Origin: Citrobacter rodentium NBRC 105723 = DSM 16636
GTDB taxonomy: Bacteria > Pseudomonadota > Gammaproteobacteria > Enterobacterales > Enterobacteriaceae
DNA: 64,000 nucleotides
Assembly: GCF_021278985.1 (NCBI RefSeq)
Contig: NZ_CP082833.1
Span: 4,030,001-4,094,000, forward strand
Direction of reading: 5' to 3'
Under the pieces are notes generated by a model. That model made no database searches and had not been told where the DNA came from. It saw nothing but the letters and a program-made list of their open reading frames with translations. Every line of letters begins with the position of its first letter. Position 1 is the first letter of the stretch. Below, one piece after another: positions 1 through 8,132 of this stretch. Position numbers and translations under genes: made by a program.

Positions 1-149
1 CTGAACGCGGCGAGCACCGCGGCCAGCGAAAGGATGCCGTAAATTTTACGTCGAAACCCGTCGGAAAATTTCAGAAAGATGTTGGCGATAATTTCCAGTA
101 CGATCGCCACCGCCAGCCATGCGGCGTGAATCCATTCAAACTGTTGCAT
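1..149 (-). CDS. mdtI: MdtI, spermidine exporter subunit (3' part outside window)
   Basis: This is the N-terminal 49 codons of a small multidrug resistance (SMR) family inner-membrane protein; the rest lies left of the window. It starts with MQQFEWIHAAW and carries the membrane glutamate at residue 19 that SMR proteins use for cation/proton exchange. The ATG lies at 147-149 and overlaps the end of mdtJ by 14 bp, so the two are translationally coupled. In E. coli MdtI and MdtJ form a heterodimer that excretes spermidine, and the close match supports the same role. Full length should be about 109 residues. Confidence 0.93.
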   Translation of the reverse strand, partial: MQQFEWIHAAWLAVAIVLEIIANIFLKFSDGFRRKIYGILSLAAVLAAF

Positions 150-498
150 GGGTTACCCCTTTTACCGGCTGGCGAGACTTGCGGGTGCCGGATTTAATTA
201 AGGCGATGCCCAGTACCAGCGTTGTCAGACCGGCTATTTTCATGGCCGACAGCGCTTCATCAAATAGCAGCACGCTAAACAGCGTAATAAATAAAATACC
301 GATGCCTTCCCACAGCGCATACGCCACGCCGAGTGCGATTTTTTTAACCGCGAATGACAGAAAAATATACGACAGGGCAATCATTACCAGCATCAAAATA
401 AATCCGGTATTGCCACTGCTTATGCTTGCCCATTTCATCGATAGCGTTCCGGTAATTTCAGCCACAATCGCCAGGCCTAATAAAATCCAGTAAAACAT
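136..498 (-). CDS. mdtJ: MdtJ, spermidine exporter subunit (SMR family)
   Basis: A 120-residue protein with four hydrophobic segments, as expected for an SMR subunit (E. coli MdtJ has 121 residues). The first helix contains Glu14 in the context VAEITG, equivalent to the essential membrane glutamate of the family. The C-terminal tail is basic and cytoplasmic. MdtJ pairs with MdtI, whose gene overlaps it downstream, to export spermidine across the inner membrane. The ATG at 496-498 is preceded by AGGAG at a good distance. A 33-codon leader ORF lies upstream on the same strand and may regulate it. Confidence 0.96.
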   Translation of the reverse strand: MFYWILLGLAIVAEITGTLSMKWASISSGNTGFILMLVMIALSYIFLSFAVKKIALGVAYALWEGIGILFITLFSVLLFDEALSAMKIAGLTTLVLGIALIKSGTRKSRQPVKGVTHATV

Positions 499-534
499 AG
501 TGCTTCTCCTGCTTGAGAATATAATCCATGGGAC

Positions 535-550
535 TTGCTGAACTCAGCAA
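535..550 (-). other. Small hairpin in the mdtJ 5' untranslated region
   Basis: A perfect 7-bp inverted repeat (TTGCTGA / TCAGCAA) with a 2-nt loop sits about 37 nt upstream of the mdtJ start and downstream of the candidate leader ORF. Its place between leader and main gene fits a role in translational control. That is inference only. Confidence 0.35.
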
Positions 551-608
551 ATCAGAAAATAAAATCAGGGTGCTCAGCGCATAGCGCAAGCAAGGCAGAA
601 GAAAGAGA

Positions 609-710
609 CTAAAGCGCGTTGCGCCAGTGTTGCTCACCTGCGGGCAGGAAAGAGGAAGACATGTGTAGGTAAGGCTGGGTAGAAAAAAACATCCTGAACG
701 AATTGTCCAT
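609..710 (-). CDS. Candidate leader peptide upstream of mdtJI (MdtU-like)
   Basis: This is a 33-codon ORF on the mdtJ strand, beginning MDNSFRMFF and ending in HWRNAL, about 110 nt before the mdtJ start. In E. coli a 34-residue leader peptide, MdtU, is reported in the long mdtJI 5' untranslated region and makes mdtJI translation respond to spermidine. Position, strand and length fit, but I do not recall the MdtU sequence well enough to match it. The upstream ribosome site is weak (GGATAA), and in-frame ATG codons exist farther upstream at 800 and about 746, so the start is uncertain. Confidence 0.45.
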   Translation of the reverse strand: MDNSFRMFFSTQPYLHMSSSFLPAGEQHWRNAL

Positions 711-915
711 AATATTACAATTATCCGCAGTGTTGCTTCTCGTCATCGCGGATGAAAATTGTCCTCGGTAGTTGAACACATCTGATTTGTACCACAGCAT
801 CAGAATTAACTCAAAACCTTTTCATTTCTTTACCAGCGCCTTTTGATTTTTACCAGGACGGCGCGATATAAATCACATTATTATACGCGGCAAGCCTAAA
901 AATACAGGACGTCTT

Positions 916-1950
916 ATGGCAAAACCAATCATTACGCTTAACGGTCTTAAGATCGTTATTATGCTGGGAATGCTGGTTATCATTCTTACCGGTATCCGGT
1001 TCGCGGCGGATATCATTGTTCCGTTTATTCTGGCGCTGTTTATTGCCGTGGTGCTCAATCCGCTGGTTCAGCGGATGGTAAAACTGCGCGTCCCGCGCGT
1101 GCTGGCGATTAGCATCCTGATGGCGATTATCGTTATGGTCATGGTGGTTCTGCTGGCCTACCTCGGCACATCGTTAAACGAACTGGCGCGTACGCTGCCG
1201 CAATATCGATCGTCGCTGGTCATTCCGCTTAAGCATATTGAGCCCTGGCTGCTGCGCTCAGGCATCGGCGTGTCGGTTGATGAGCTGGTGAAATATATCG
1301 ACCCGAATGCGGCCATGACGCTGGTCACCAGCCTGCTGACGCAGCTTTCTAATGCGATGTCGTCCATCTTCCTGCTGCTGCTGACGGTGGTGTTTATGCT
1401 GCTGGAAGTGCCGCAGTTGCCCACCAAATTTAAACATCTCATGACCCGTCCGGTGGAAGGCATGGCGGCCATCCAGCGCGCAATCGACAGCGTATCGCAC
1501 TATCTGGTGCTGAAAACCGCTATCAGCATCGTCACGGGGCTGGTGGTATGGGCAATGCTGGCGGCGCTTGAGGTGCGTTTCGCTTTTGTCTGGGGACTGC
1601 TGGCGTTTGCGCTGAATTACATTCCAAATATTGGCTCGGTGCTGGCGGCAATCCCCCCTATCGCGCAGATGCTGGTGTTTGGCGGGCTGTATGACGCGCT
1701 GGTGGTGCTGGCGGGTTATCTGGTCATTAATCTGGTGTTCGGCAATATTCTGGAACCGCGGATTATGGGACGCGGCCTGGGGCTGTCGACGCTGGTGGTG
1801 TTCCTCTCGTTAATCTTCTGGGGCTGGCTGCTGGGACCGGTCGGTATGCTGCTTTCGGTGCCGCTGACGATTATTGTGAAGATTGCCCTTGAACAAACCG
1901 TCGCCGGACAGAGCATCGCCATCCTGCTGGGCGACGTGAACAAAGCGTGA
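916..1950 (+). CDS. tqsA: TqsA, AI-2 exporter family membrane protein
   Basis: A 344-residue polytopic membrane protein of the AI-2E (PF01594) family, with about seven to eight hydrophobic segments and the family's C-terminal region around the sequence EPRIMGRGLG. In E. coli TqsA lowers internal autoinducer-2 by exporting it and so affects biofilm formation. Length and sequence match the E. coli protein closely. It is monocistronic: the next gene, pntB, converges on it, with a terminator and a REP element between them. The ATG follows ACAGGACGTCTT, which gives an acceptable ribosome site. Confidence 0.95.
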   Translation: MAKPIITLNGLKIVIMLGMLVIILTGIRFAADIIVPFILALFIAVVLNPLVQRMVKLRVPRVLAISILMAIIVMVMVVLLAYLGTSLNELARTLPQYRSSLVIPLKHIEPWLLRSGIGVSVDELVKYIDPNAAMTLVTSLLTQLSNAMSSIFLLLLTVVFMLLEVPQLPTKFKHLMTRPVEGMAAIQRAIDSVSHYLVLKTAISIVTGLVVWAMLAALEVRFAFVWGLLAFALNYIPNIGSVLAAIPPIAQMLVFGGLYDALVVLAGYLVINLVFGNILEPRIMGRGLGLSTLVVFLSLIFWGWLLGPVGMLLSVPLTIIVKIALEQTVAGQSIAILLGDVNKA

Positions 1951-1954
1951 TGAT

Positions 1955-1979
1955 AAAAAACGGCCTCCGCAGAGGCCGT
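1955..1979 (-). terminator. Rho-independent terminator of pntAB
   Basis: An 8-bp perfect stem (ACGGCCTC / GAGGCCGT, loop CGCA) at 1960-1979 is followed on the minus strand by a run of six T. The T-run is only on the minus side, so it terminates transcription arriving from pntB. Confidence 0.85.
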
Positions 1980-1996
1980 CAGTCAACGATCCATAG

Positions 1997-2022
1997 GCCT
2001 GATAAGCATAGCGCCATCAGGC
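1997..2022. repeat. REP element between tqsA and pntB
   Basis: An imperfect palindrome of the form GCCTGATAAGC...GCCATCAGGC typical of enterobacterial REP (palindromic unit) elements. It lies in the gap between converging genes, the usual place for these. Confidence 0.7.
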
Positions 2023-2033
2023 ACAACCACCGC

Positions 2034-3422
2034 TTACAGCGTTTTCAGAATCGCATCCACGCTGGCTTTGGCATCGCCAAACAGCATATGGGTGTTCTCT
2101 TTAAAGAACAGCGGGTTCTGGACGCCAGCATAGCCGGTATTCATTGAGCGCTTGAAGACGATAACGTTCTGCGCCTTCCACACTTCCAGCACCGGCATCC
2201 CGGCAATCGGGCTGCCCGGATCGTCCTGCGCCGCCGGGTTAACGGTGTCGTTGGCGCCAATTACCAGCACGGTGTCGGTATCGGAGAAATCATCGTTGAT
2301 CTCATCCATCTCCAGCACAATGTCGTAAGGCACTTTCGCTTCCGCCAGCAGCACGTTCATATGCCCCGGCAGACGTCCGGCGACCGGATGGATGCCAAAA
2401 CGCACCTTGATGCCGCGCGCGCGCAGCTTCTCGGTGATTTCCGCCACCGGATACTGCGCCTGCGCCACCGCCATTCCGTAGCCCGGGGTGATGATCACCG
2501 TATGCGAGTTTTTCAGCATCTCGGCGGTTTCTTCCGCGCTGATCTCACGATGCTCACCGACCTCTTCATCACCGCTGGCGGCGGAACCGTCGGTACCGAA
2601 ACCACCGGCAATAACGCTGATAAACGAACGGTTCATCGCCTTACACATGATGTAAGAAAGGATCGCACCGGAAGAACCTACCAGCGCGCCGGTGACGATC
2701 AGCAGGTCGTTGCTGAGCATAAAGCCCGCCGCCGCCGCCGCCCAACCTGAGTAGGAGTTCAGCATCGACACTACCACCGGCATATCCGCCCCGCCGATAG
2801 AGGCCACCAGGTGCCAGCCGAACGCCAGCGCGATGATGGTCATCAGCAGCAGCGCCAGCACCTGCAGGCCCACACTCTCGGTACGCACAAAGACCACCAG
2901 CAGCAGGAAAGAGACCACCAGCGCCGCCAGGTTCATCTTGTGACGATTCGGCAGCATCAGCGGCTTAGAGGAAATTTTGCCGCGCAGCTTACCAAATGCC
3001 ACCACCGAACCGGTAAAGGTAACCGCACCGATAAAGATGCCGAGGAACACTTCCGTCAGGTGAATGTTCACCAGTACCGGATCAAGGCCCGCTTCGTGAT
3101 ACAGATAGCTGTTAAAACCAACCAGCACCGCCGCCAGACCGACAAAGCTGTGCAGGATCGCCACCAGCTCCGGCATTTCGGTCATCTCGACCTTCTTCGC
3201 CAGGCGGATACCAATCGCGCCGCCGATGATCATCGCCACCAGAATCCAGGCGACGTTGCCGGTATCCGGGCCAAAAATCGTGGCAAGCAGCGCAATCGCC
3301 ATCCCGGCGATGCCGAAATTATTCCCCTGCTGGGACGTTTCATGTTTTGAAAGACCCGCCAGGCTGAAAATAAACAGGATCGCGGCAACAATGTATGCAG
3401 CTGTAACTAATCCTCCAGACAT
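2034..3422 (-). CDS. pntB: PntB, NAD(P) transhydrogenase beta subunit
   Basis: A 462-residue protein: an N-terminal half with about nine membrane helices (proton channel domain II) followed by a soluble NADP(H)-binding domain III. The binding loop GYGMAVAQAQ is visible in the C-terminal third. With PntA it forms the inner-membrane complex that uses the proton motive force to reduce NADP+ with NADH. The start lies 10 bp downstream of the pntA stop, so the pair is an operon read leftwards. Length equals that of E. coli PntB. Confidence 0.98.
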   Translation of the reverse strand: MSGGLVTAAYIVAAILFIFSLAGLSKHETSQQGNNFGIAGMAIALLATIFGPDTGNVAWILVAMIIGGAIGIRLAKKVEMTEMPELVAILHSFVGLAAVLVGFNSYLYHEAGLDPVLVNIHLTEVFLGIFIGAVTFTGSVVAFGKLRGKISSKPLMLPNRHKMNLAALVVSFLLLVVFVRTESVGLQVLALLLMTIIALAFGWHLVASIGGADMPVVVSMLNSYSGWAAAAAGFMLSNDLLIVTGALVGSSGAILSYIMCKAMNRSFISVIAGGFGTDGSAASGDEEVGEHREISAEETAEMLKNSHTVIITPGYGMAVAQAQYPVAEITEKLRARGIKVRFGIHPVAGRLPGHMNVLLAEAKVPYDIVLEMDEINDDFSDTDTVLVIGANDTVNPAAQDDPGSPIAGMPVLEVWKAQNVIVFKRSMNTGYAGVQNPLFFKENTHMLFGDAKASVDAILKTL

Positions 3423-3432
3423 GTGTTACCCC

Positions 3433-4965
3433 TTAGTTTTTCCGGAACATTTTCAGCATACGCTGAGTCACGGTGAAGCCACCGAAAATATTAATGCTGG
3501 CAATCAGCACCGCGATAAAGCTCAGGAAGCTGACCCAGCCGCCCTGGCCGATCTGCAACAACGCGCCAACCACGATAATCCCTGAAATGGCGTTAGTGAC
3601 CGACATCAGCGGAGTATGCAGAGCGTGAGAAACGTTCCACACCACGTAGTAACCCACCACGCAGGAGAGCGCGAACACGGTGAAGTGGCCGAGGAACTCT
3701 TTCGGCGCCACGTCCGCCAGCCAGCCGAACAGAATAATCGCCAGCGCCATCAGCGCGTATTTACGCCACGGCGACGCCGGTTTTTCAGGCTCTTTTTCCT
3801 GCGCCGGGGCGGCTTTAGCCGCAGCCGTCGGCTGAGCGGAAACCTGAATTGGCGGCGCAGGCCAGGTAATTTCACCTTCACGCACCACCGTCACGCCGCG
3901 CACCACGACGTCATCAAAATCGACGGTGATGGTGCCGTCTTTCTCTTTGCACAGCAGCTTCAGCAGGTTAACGAGGTTGGTGCCATACAGCTGGGAGGAC
4001 TGCGTCGGCAGGCGGCCCGGCAGATCGGTATAGCCAATGACTTTGACGCCGTTAGGCGTGGTGGTGACCTGATTCGCTACCGTGTATTCACAGTTACCGC
4101 CGTTTTGCGCCGCCAGGTCAACAATCACGCTGCCCGCTTTCATCGAATCGACCATTTCACGGGTGATCAGCTTCGGAGCCGGTTTGCCCGGAATCAGCGC
4201 GGTCGTCACGATAATGTCCACTTCCTTCGCCTGGGCGGCGAAGAGTTCCATTTCCGCTTTGATGAACGCTTCAGACATCACTTTGGCATAGCCATCGCCG
4301 CTGCCCGCTTCCTCTTTAAAATCCAGCTCGAGGAATTCAGCGCCCATACTCTGAACCTGTTCTTTTACTTCCGGACGGGTATCAAACGCGCGCACGATAG
4401 CGCCGAGGCTGTTCGCCGCGCCGATGGCTGCCAGTCCCGCCACGCCCGCGCCAATTACCATCACTTTCGCCGGCGGCACTTTCCCCGCCGCCGTGATTTG
4501 CCCGGTAAAGAAGCGGCCAAACTCATGAGCCGCCTCAACAATCGCCCGGTAACCGGCGATGTTGGCCATTGAGCTCAAGGCGTCCAGCGACTGAGCGCGC
4601 GAAATACGCGGCACCGAATCCATCGCCATTACCGTGACATTACGCTCGGCGAGTTTCTGCATTAATTCAGGATTCTGCGCGGGCCAGATAAAATTCACCA
4701 GCGTCGTGCCCGGATTAAGTAATGAAATTTCGTCGTCCTGCGGAGCGTTGACCTTCAGAATGACGTCTGACTGCCAGACCGCACTGCTGTCGACAATTTC
4801 CGCACCCGCATCCACAAAAGCCTTATCGTCAAAACTCGCCAGTCCACCCGCGCCGCTCTCTACCGCGACGGTGAAACCCAGCTTCAGCAGTTGTTCCACC
4901 GTTTTCGGCGTCGCTGCGACACGGGTTTCATTGGTAAACCGTTCTCTTGGTATGCCAATTCGCAT
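3433..4965 (-). CDS. pntA: PntA, NAD(P) transhydrogenase alpha subunit
   Basis: The ATG at 4963-4965 gives 510 residues starting MRIGIPRER, the family N-terminus; an ORF extension upstream lacks similarity. AAGGGAAC lies just before this ATG. The N-terminal domain I binds NAD(H), with the Rossmann loop GAGVAGLAA near residue 175. A Pro/Ala/Lys/Glu-rich linker around residue 390 leads to four C-terminal membrane helices. It partners PntB, encoded 10 bp downstream. The 527-bp region upstream is shared with the divergent ydgH. Confidence 0.98.
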   Translation of the reverse strand: MRIGIPRERFTNETRVAATPKTVEQLLKLGFTVAVESGAGGLASFDDKAFVDAGAEIVDSSAVWQSDVILKVNAPQDDEISLLNPGTTLVNFIWPAQNPELMQKLAERNVTVMAMDSVPRISRAQSLDALSSMANIAGYRAIVEAAHEFGRFFTGQITAAGKVPPAKVMVIGAGVAGLAAIGAANSLGAIVRAFDTRPEVKEQVQSMGAEFLELDFKEEAGSGDGYAKVMSEAFIKAEMELFAAQAKEVDIIVTTALIPGKPAPKLITREMVDSMKAGSVIVDLAAQNGGNCEYTVANQVTTTPNGVKVIGYTDLPGRLPTQSSQLYGTNLVNLLKLLCKEKDGTITVDFDDVVVRGVTVVREGEITWPAPPIQVSAQPTAAAKAAPAQEKEPEKPASPWRKYALMALAIILFGWLADVAPKEFLGHFTVFALSCVVGYYVVWNVSHALHTPLMSVTNAISGIIVVGALLQIGQGGWVSFLSFIAVLIASINIFGGFTVTQRMLKMFRKN

Positions 4966-5492
4966 AATGTTCCCTTCCATCGTTATTTTTGATGATGGTT
5001 TGTCTGTGATCGTGGAGTTGCACAGGCAATTCCACGCTGGAGGTAAGGCGTTACCCCGACTCAATAAAACAGTAACAAACTTCGTATAACGTACTGAAAA
5101 TAGCGCCTGTGATCTAGCGCCAAAAATCAGTATTTGTTAGCTAATCGGCAAAACAGGAACGATTCAGCCCTCTGAGCGGGATAAAGACCTTTAATTCTTC
5201 GGCAAAGGCCGATAATTCTCTCAGGCGAAGCGGCAAAACATGATCAAGCGCCAGCATGGATCAATTAATTAACATTAAATTAACTTATGAAATTCAATGC
5301 TTTCATCAGTTTTAGCCGTCAAATGGCCATTTTTTCAACATATCATAATTTGTTATCAACCTTGTGACCGCATTCATCATGTTGATTGAAAAATGACGCA
5401 GACATTCACCGGCTTTAAATGCAATAATCAGCGACGTTTCCAGTTAATAACAATACCAGTACCTGGTTTGCGCAAGGCGAAGGATTATTTTT
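4966..5492. promoter_or_regulatory. Divergent intergenic region pntA / ydgH
   Basis: This is 527 bp without a convincing gene. It must hold the pntAB promoter (minus) and the ydgH promoter (plus). The pntA ORF can be extended into it, but the extra residues look like chance. The part from 5166 to 5260 is rich in short inverted repeats and is discussed as a finding. The stretch 5260-5400 is strongly AT-rich. Confidence 0.5.
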
Positions 5493-6437
5493 ATGAAGCT
5501 TAAGAACACTCTCCTGGCGTCCGCACTGCTCTCTGCGACTGCTTTTTCAGCAAATGCAGCCACAGAACTGACGCCGGAGCAAGCAGCAGCGCTGAAACCT
5601 TACGACCGTGTCGTCGTGACGGGTCGTTTTAACGCTATCGGCGATGCGGTGAAAGCCGTTAACCGCCGCGCGGATAAAGAAGGCGCCGCCTCGTTTTACG
5701 TTGTCGACACCTCCGACTTTGGTAACAGCGGCAACTGGCGCGTCGTCGCCGATCTGTATAAAGCTGACGCCGAAAAAGCGGAAGTTACCAAAAACCGCGT
5801 GATTAACGGGATGATGGAACTGCCTAAAGATCAGGCGGTTCTGCTGGAACCTTACGACACCGTGACGGTGCAGGGCTTCTACCGCAGCCAGCCGGAAGTG
5901 AACGACGCCATCACCAAAGCAGCGAAAGAAAAAGGCGCCCACTCCTTCTATATTGTGCGTCAGGTCGATGCGAACCAGGGCGGTAACCAGCGTATTACCG
6001 CGTTTATCTATAAAAAAGATGCCAAAAAACGCATTGTTCAGAGCCCGGACGTTATTCCGGCCGATTCTGACGCCGGACGCGCCGCACTGGCGGCGGGTGG
6101 TGAAGCAGCGAAGAAAGTGGAAATTCCGGGCGTCGCCACTACCGCCTCACCGAGCGCTGAGGTAGGCCGCTTCTTCGAAACGCAGTCCTCCAAAGGCGGA
6201 CGTTACACTGTCACGCTTCCGGACGGAACTAAAGTAGAAGAATTAAACAAAGCGACCGCCGCGATGATGGTGCCGTTTGACAGCATCAAGTTCACCGGTA
6301 ACTACGGCAACATGACCGAAATCTCTTATCAGGTAGCGAAACGCGCGGCGAAGAAAGGCGCGAAGTATTACCACATTACCCGCCAGTGGCAGGAACGTGG
6401 TAACAACATGACCATCAGCGCCGACCTGTATAAGTAA
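5493..6437 (+). CDS. ydgH: YdgH, periplasmic protein with three YdgH/BhsA (DUF1471) domains
   Basis: A 314-residue secreted protein. Residues 1-22 form a signal peptide ending in ANA. Three copies of the short alpha/beta DUF1471 domain follow, at about 33-90, 114-173 and 258-314. Each begins near a PYD or PFD motif and ends with an ADLYK-like strand. Single-domain relatives (BhsA, YhcN) are small periplasmic stress proteins, and YdgH is the three-domain member linked to envelope homeostasis. Its biochemical activity is not known to me. It is monocistronic, with REP-like hairpins after the stop. Confidence 0.95.
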   Translation: MKLKNTLLASALLSATAFSANAATELTPEQAAALKPYDRVVVTGRFNAIGDAVKAVNRRADKEGAASFYVVDTSDFGNSGNWRVVADLYKADAEKAEVTKNRVINGMMELPKDQAVLLEPYDTVTVQGFYRSQPEVNDAITKAAKEKGAHSFYIVRQVDANQGGNQRITAFIYKKDAKKRIVQSPDVIPADSDAGRAALAAGGEAAKKVEIPGVATTASPSAEVGRFFETQSSKGGRYTVTLPDGTKVEELNKATAAMMVPFDSIKFTGNYGNMTEISYQVAKRAAKKGAKYYHITRQWQERGNNMTISADLYK

Positions 6438-6443
6438 TGCCCC

Positions 6444-6470
6444 ACCGGATGCGGCTACGCCCTATCCGGA
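6444..6470. repeat. REP element downstream of ydgH
   Basis: The palindromic unit CCGGATGCGGCTACGCC...ATCCGG, of the same family as the long array at 23.7 kb, lies directly after the ydgH stop codon. Confidence 0.75.
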
Positions 6471-6487
6471 ATAAAAGTCAGCCCCAG

Positions 6488-6521
6488 GCCCGGTAAGCGA
6501 CAACGCCACCGGGCAATTTTT
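6488..6521 (+). terminator. Terminator-like hairpin after ydgH
   Basis: The inverted repeat GCCCGGT / ACCGGGC around a 13-nt loop is followed by AATTTTTG. It is REP-related in sequence but has the T-run of an intrinsic terminator for ydgH. Confidence 0.6.
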
Positions 6522-6689
6522 GTTAACCCTTTCAGGGCCTGCTTTTCGCACGATTAGTCACAAATCTTTCGGCAATCATTGCATGCAACCCCTTCTCTCC
6601 GTAAAATCCCGCGCCTTAGTGGCTTTCACCATTTTTATGCGTTTTGCCATAATAAATATTCTCCACCGTTCGTTTGAAACTGGGTAATC

Positions 6690-8072
6690 ATGGAAAAAAA
6701 ACTGGGACTGAGCGCGCTCACCGCGCTGGTTTTAAGCTCGATGCTTGGCGCAGGTGTTTTCAGTCTGCCACAGAACATGGCCGCTGTTGCCAGTCCGTCA
6801 GCGCTGCTTATCGGCTGGACTATCACCGGCGCGGGAATTTTGCTGCTGGCATTTGCCATGCTGATCCTTACACGTATCCGTCCGGATCTTGACGGCGGTA
6901 TCTTTACCTACGCCCGTGAAGGCTTCGGCGAACTGATCGGTTTTTGCTCCGCCTGGGGCTACTGGCTCTGCGCCGTTATCGCCAACGTCTCCTACCTTGT
7001 TATCGTCTTTTCCGCGCTCAGTTTTTTCACTGATACCCCGGAACTTCGCCTGTTTGGCGACGGCAACACGTGGCAGTCCATTGTCGGCGCGTCGGTGCTG
7101 CTGTGGGTGGTGCATTTTCTGGTGTTACGCGGCGTACAGACCGCCGCAAGCATCAATCTGGCGGCGACGCTGGCTAAACTGCTGCCGCTGGGGTTATTTG
7201 TCGTTCTGGCCATGATGGCGTTTCGTCTGGATACCTTTAATCTCGACTTCACCGGCGTAAAACTGGGCGTCCCTGTCTGGGAACAGGTCAAGAACACGAT
7301 GCTGATCACGCTATGGGTGTTTATTGGCGTGGAGGGCGCCGTGGTGGTTTCCGCACGCGCGCGCAATAAGCATGACGTTGGTCGCGCCACGCTGCTGGCG
7401 GTCCTTGCGGCGCTTGGCGTTTACCTGCTGGTAACGCTGCTGTCGCTCGGCGTGGTGGCACGCCCGGAACTGGCGGAAATGCGTAACCCGTCAATGGCCG
7501 GTCTGATGGTCAAAATGATGGGGTCGTGGGGAGAGATCATTATTGCCGCAGGACTGGTGGTTTCCGTCTGCGGCGCCTATCTGAGCTGGACGATTATGGC
7601 CGCCGAGGTGCCGTTCCTCGCCTCAACGCATAAAGCCTTCCCGCGGATTTTTGCTCGCCAGAACGCGCAGGGCGCGCCGTCGGCATCGCTGTGGCTGACC
7701 AACCTTTGCGTTCAGATCTCTCTGGTGCTGATCTGGCTCACCGGTTCAGATTACAACACGCTGCTCACTATCGCCTCAGAGATGATTCTGGTGCCCTATT
7801 TCCTGGTCGGCGCGTTCCTGTTGAAGATTGCCACTCGTCCATTGCATCAGGCGGTGGGTATCGGCGCATGCATTTATGGCTTATGGTTATTGTATGCCTC
7901 GGGCCCGATGCATCTGCTGCTCTCCGTGGTGCTTTATGCTCCGGGCCTGCTGGTATTTTTGTATGCGCGTAAAACGCATACGCATGATACTGTCCTGAAT
8001 CGTCAGGAACTCGTTTTGATTGGCCTGTTGCTCATCGCCGCCGTTCCGGCAACCTGGCTGTTAGTGGGGTAA
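6690..8072 (+). CDS. ydgI: YdgI, APC-family basic amino acid/ornithine antiporter
   Basis: A 460-residue protein with about twelve hydrophobic segments, in the amino acid-polyamine-organocation superfamily. The N-terminal helix contains the family signature SSMLGAGVFSLP, which forms part of the substrate site. Its closest relatives are arginine:ornithine antiporters of the ArcD type, so exchange of a basic amino acid for a related amine is the likely activity; the exact substrate cannot be read from sequence. folM follows on the same strand 60 bp downstream and may be co-transcribed. Length equals that of E. coli YdgI. Confidence 0.92.
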   Translation: MEKKLGLSALTALVLSSMLGAGVFSLPQNMAAVASPSALLIGWTITGAGILLLAFAMLILTRIRPDLDGGIFTYAREGFGELIGFCSAWGYWLCAVIANVSYLVIVFSALSFFTDTPELRLFGDGNTWQSIVGASVLLWVVHFLVLRGVQTAASINLAATLAKLLPLGLFVVLAMMAFRLDTFNLDFTGVKLGVPVWEQVKNTMLITLWVFIGVEGAVVVSARARNKHDVGRATLLAVLAALGVYLLVTLLSLGVVARPELAEMRNPSMAGLMVKMMGSWGEIIIAAGLVVSVCGAYLSWTIMAAEVPFLASTHKAFPRIFARQNAQGAPSASLWLTNLCVQISLVLIWLTGSDYNTLLTIASEMILVPYFLVGAFLLKIATRPLHQAVGIGACIYGLWLLYASGPMHLLLSVVLYAPGLLVFLYARKTHTHDTVLNRQELVLIGLLLIAAVPATWLLVG

Positions 8073-8132
8073 ACGCCGCCCCATCGTTTGATACGAACGG
8101 CTGTGCAATTGCAGGCGCATAAGGAGCTTTCG

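Larger units (their letters stand above)
499..915. promoter_or_regulatory. Divergent intergenic region mdtJ / tqsA
   Basis: This is 417 bp between two divergently read transporter genes. It holds the candidate leader ORF and hairpin described separately and must contain promoters for both directions. The tqsA-proximal part (about 800-900) is AT-rich. I could not assign specific factor-binding sites. Confidence 0.5.

Noticed and set aside
3616..4572. A 318-codon frame on the plus strand opposite pntA
   Set aside because: It is antisense to an intact, conserved gene and encodes His/Arg-rich sequence typical of shadow frames in GC-rich DNA.
5066..5092. Possible N-terminal extension of PntA with a leader reaching to about 5064
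   Set aside because: The extra 33 residues have no family similarity, and a good ribosome site lies just before the conserved MRIGIPRER start.
6952..7390. Antisense frames within ydgI
   Set aside because: They overlap membrane-helix coding sequence of a complete gene and show no independent start signal or similarity.
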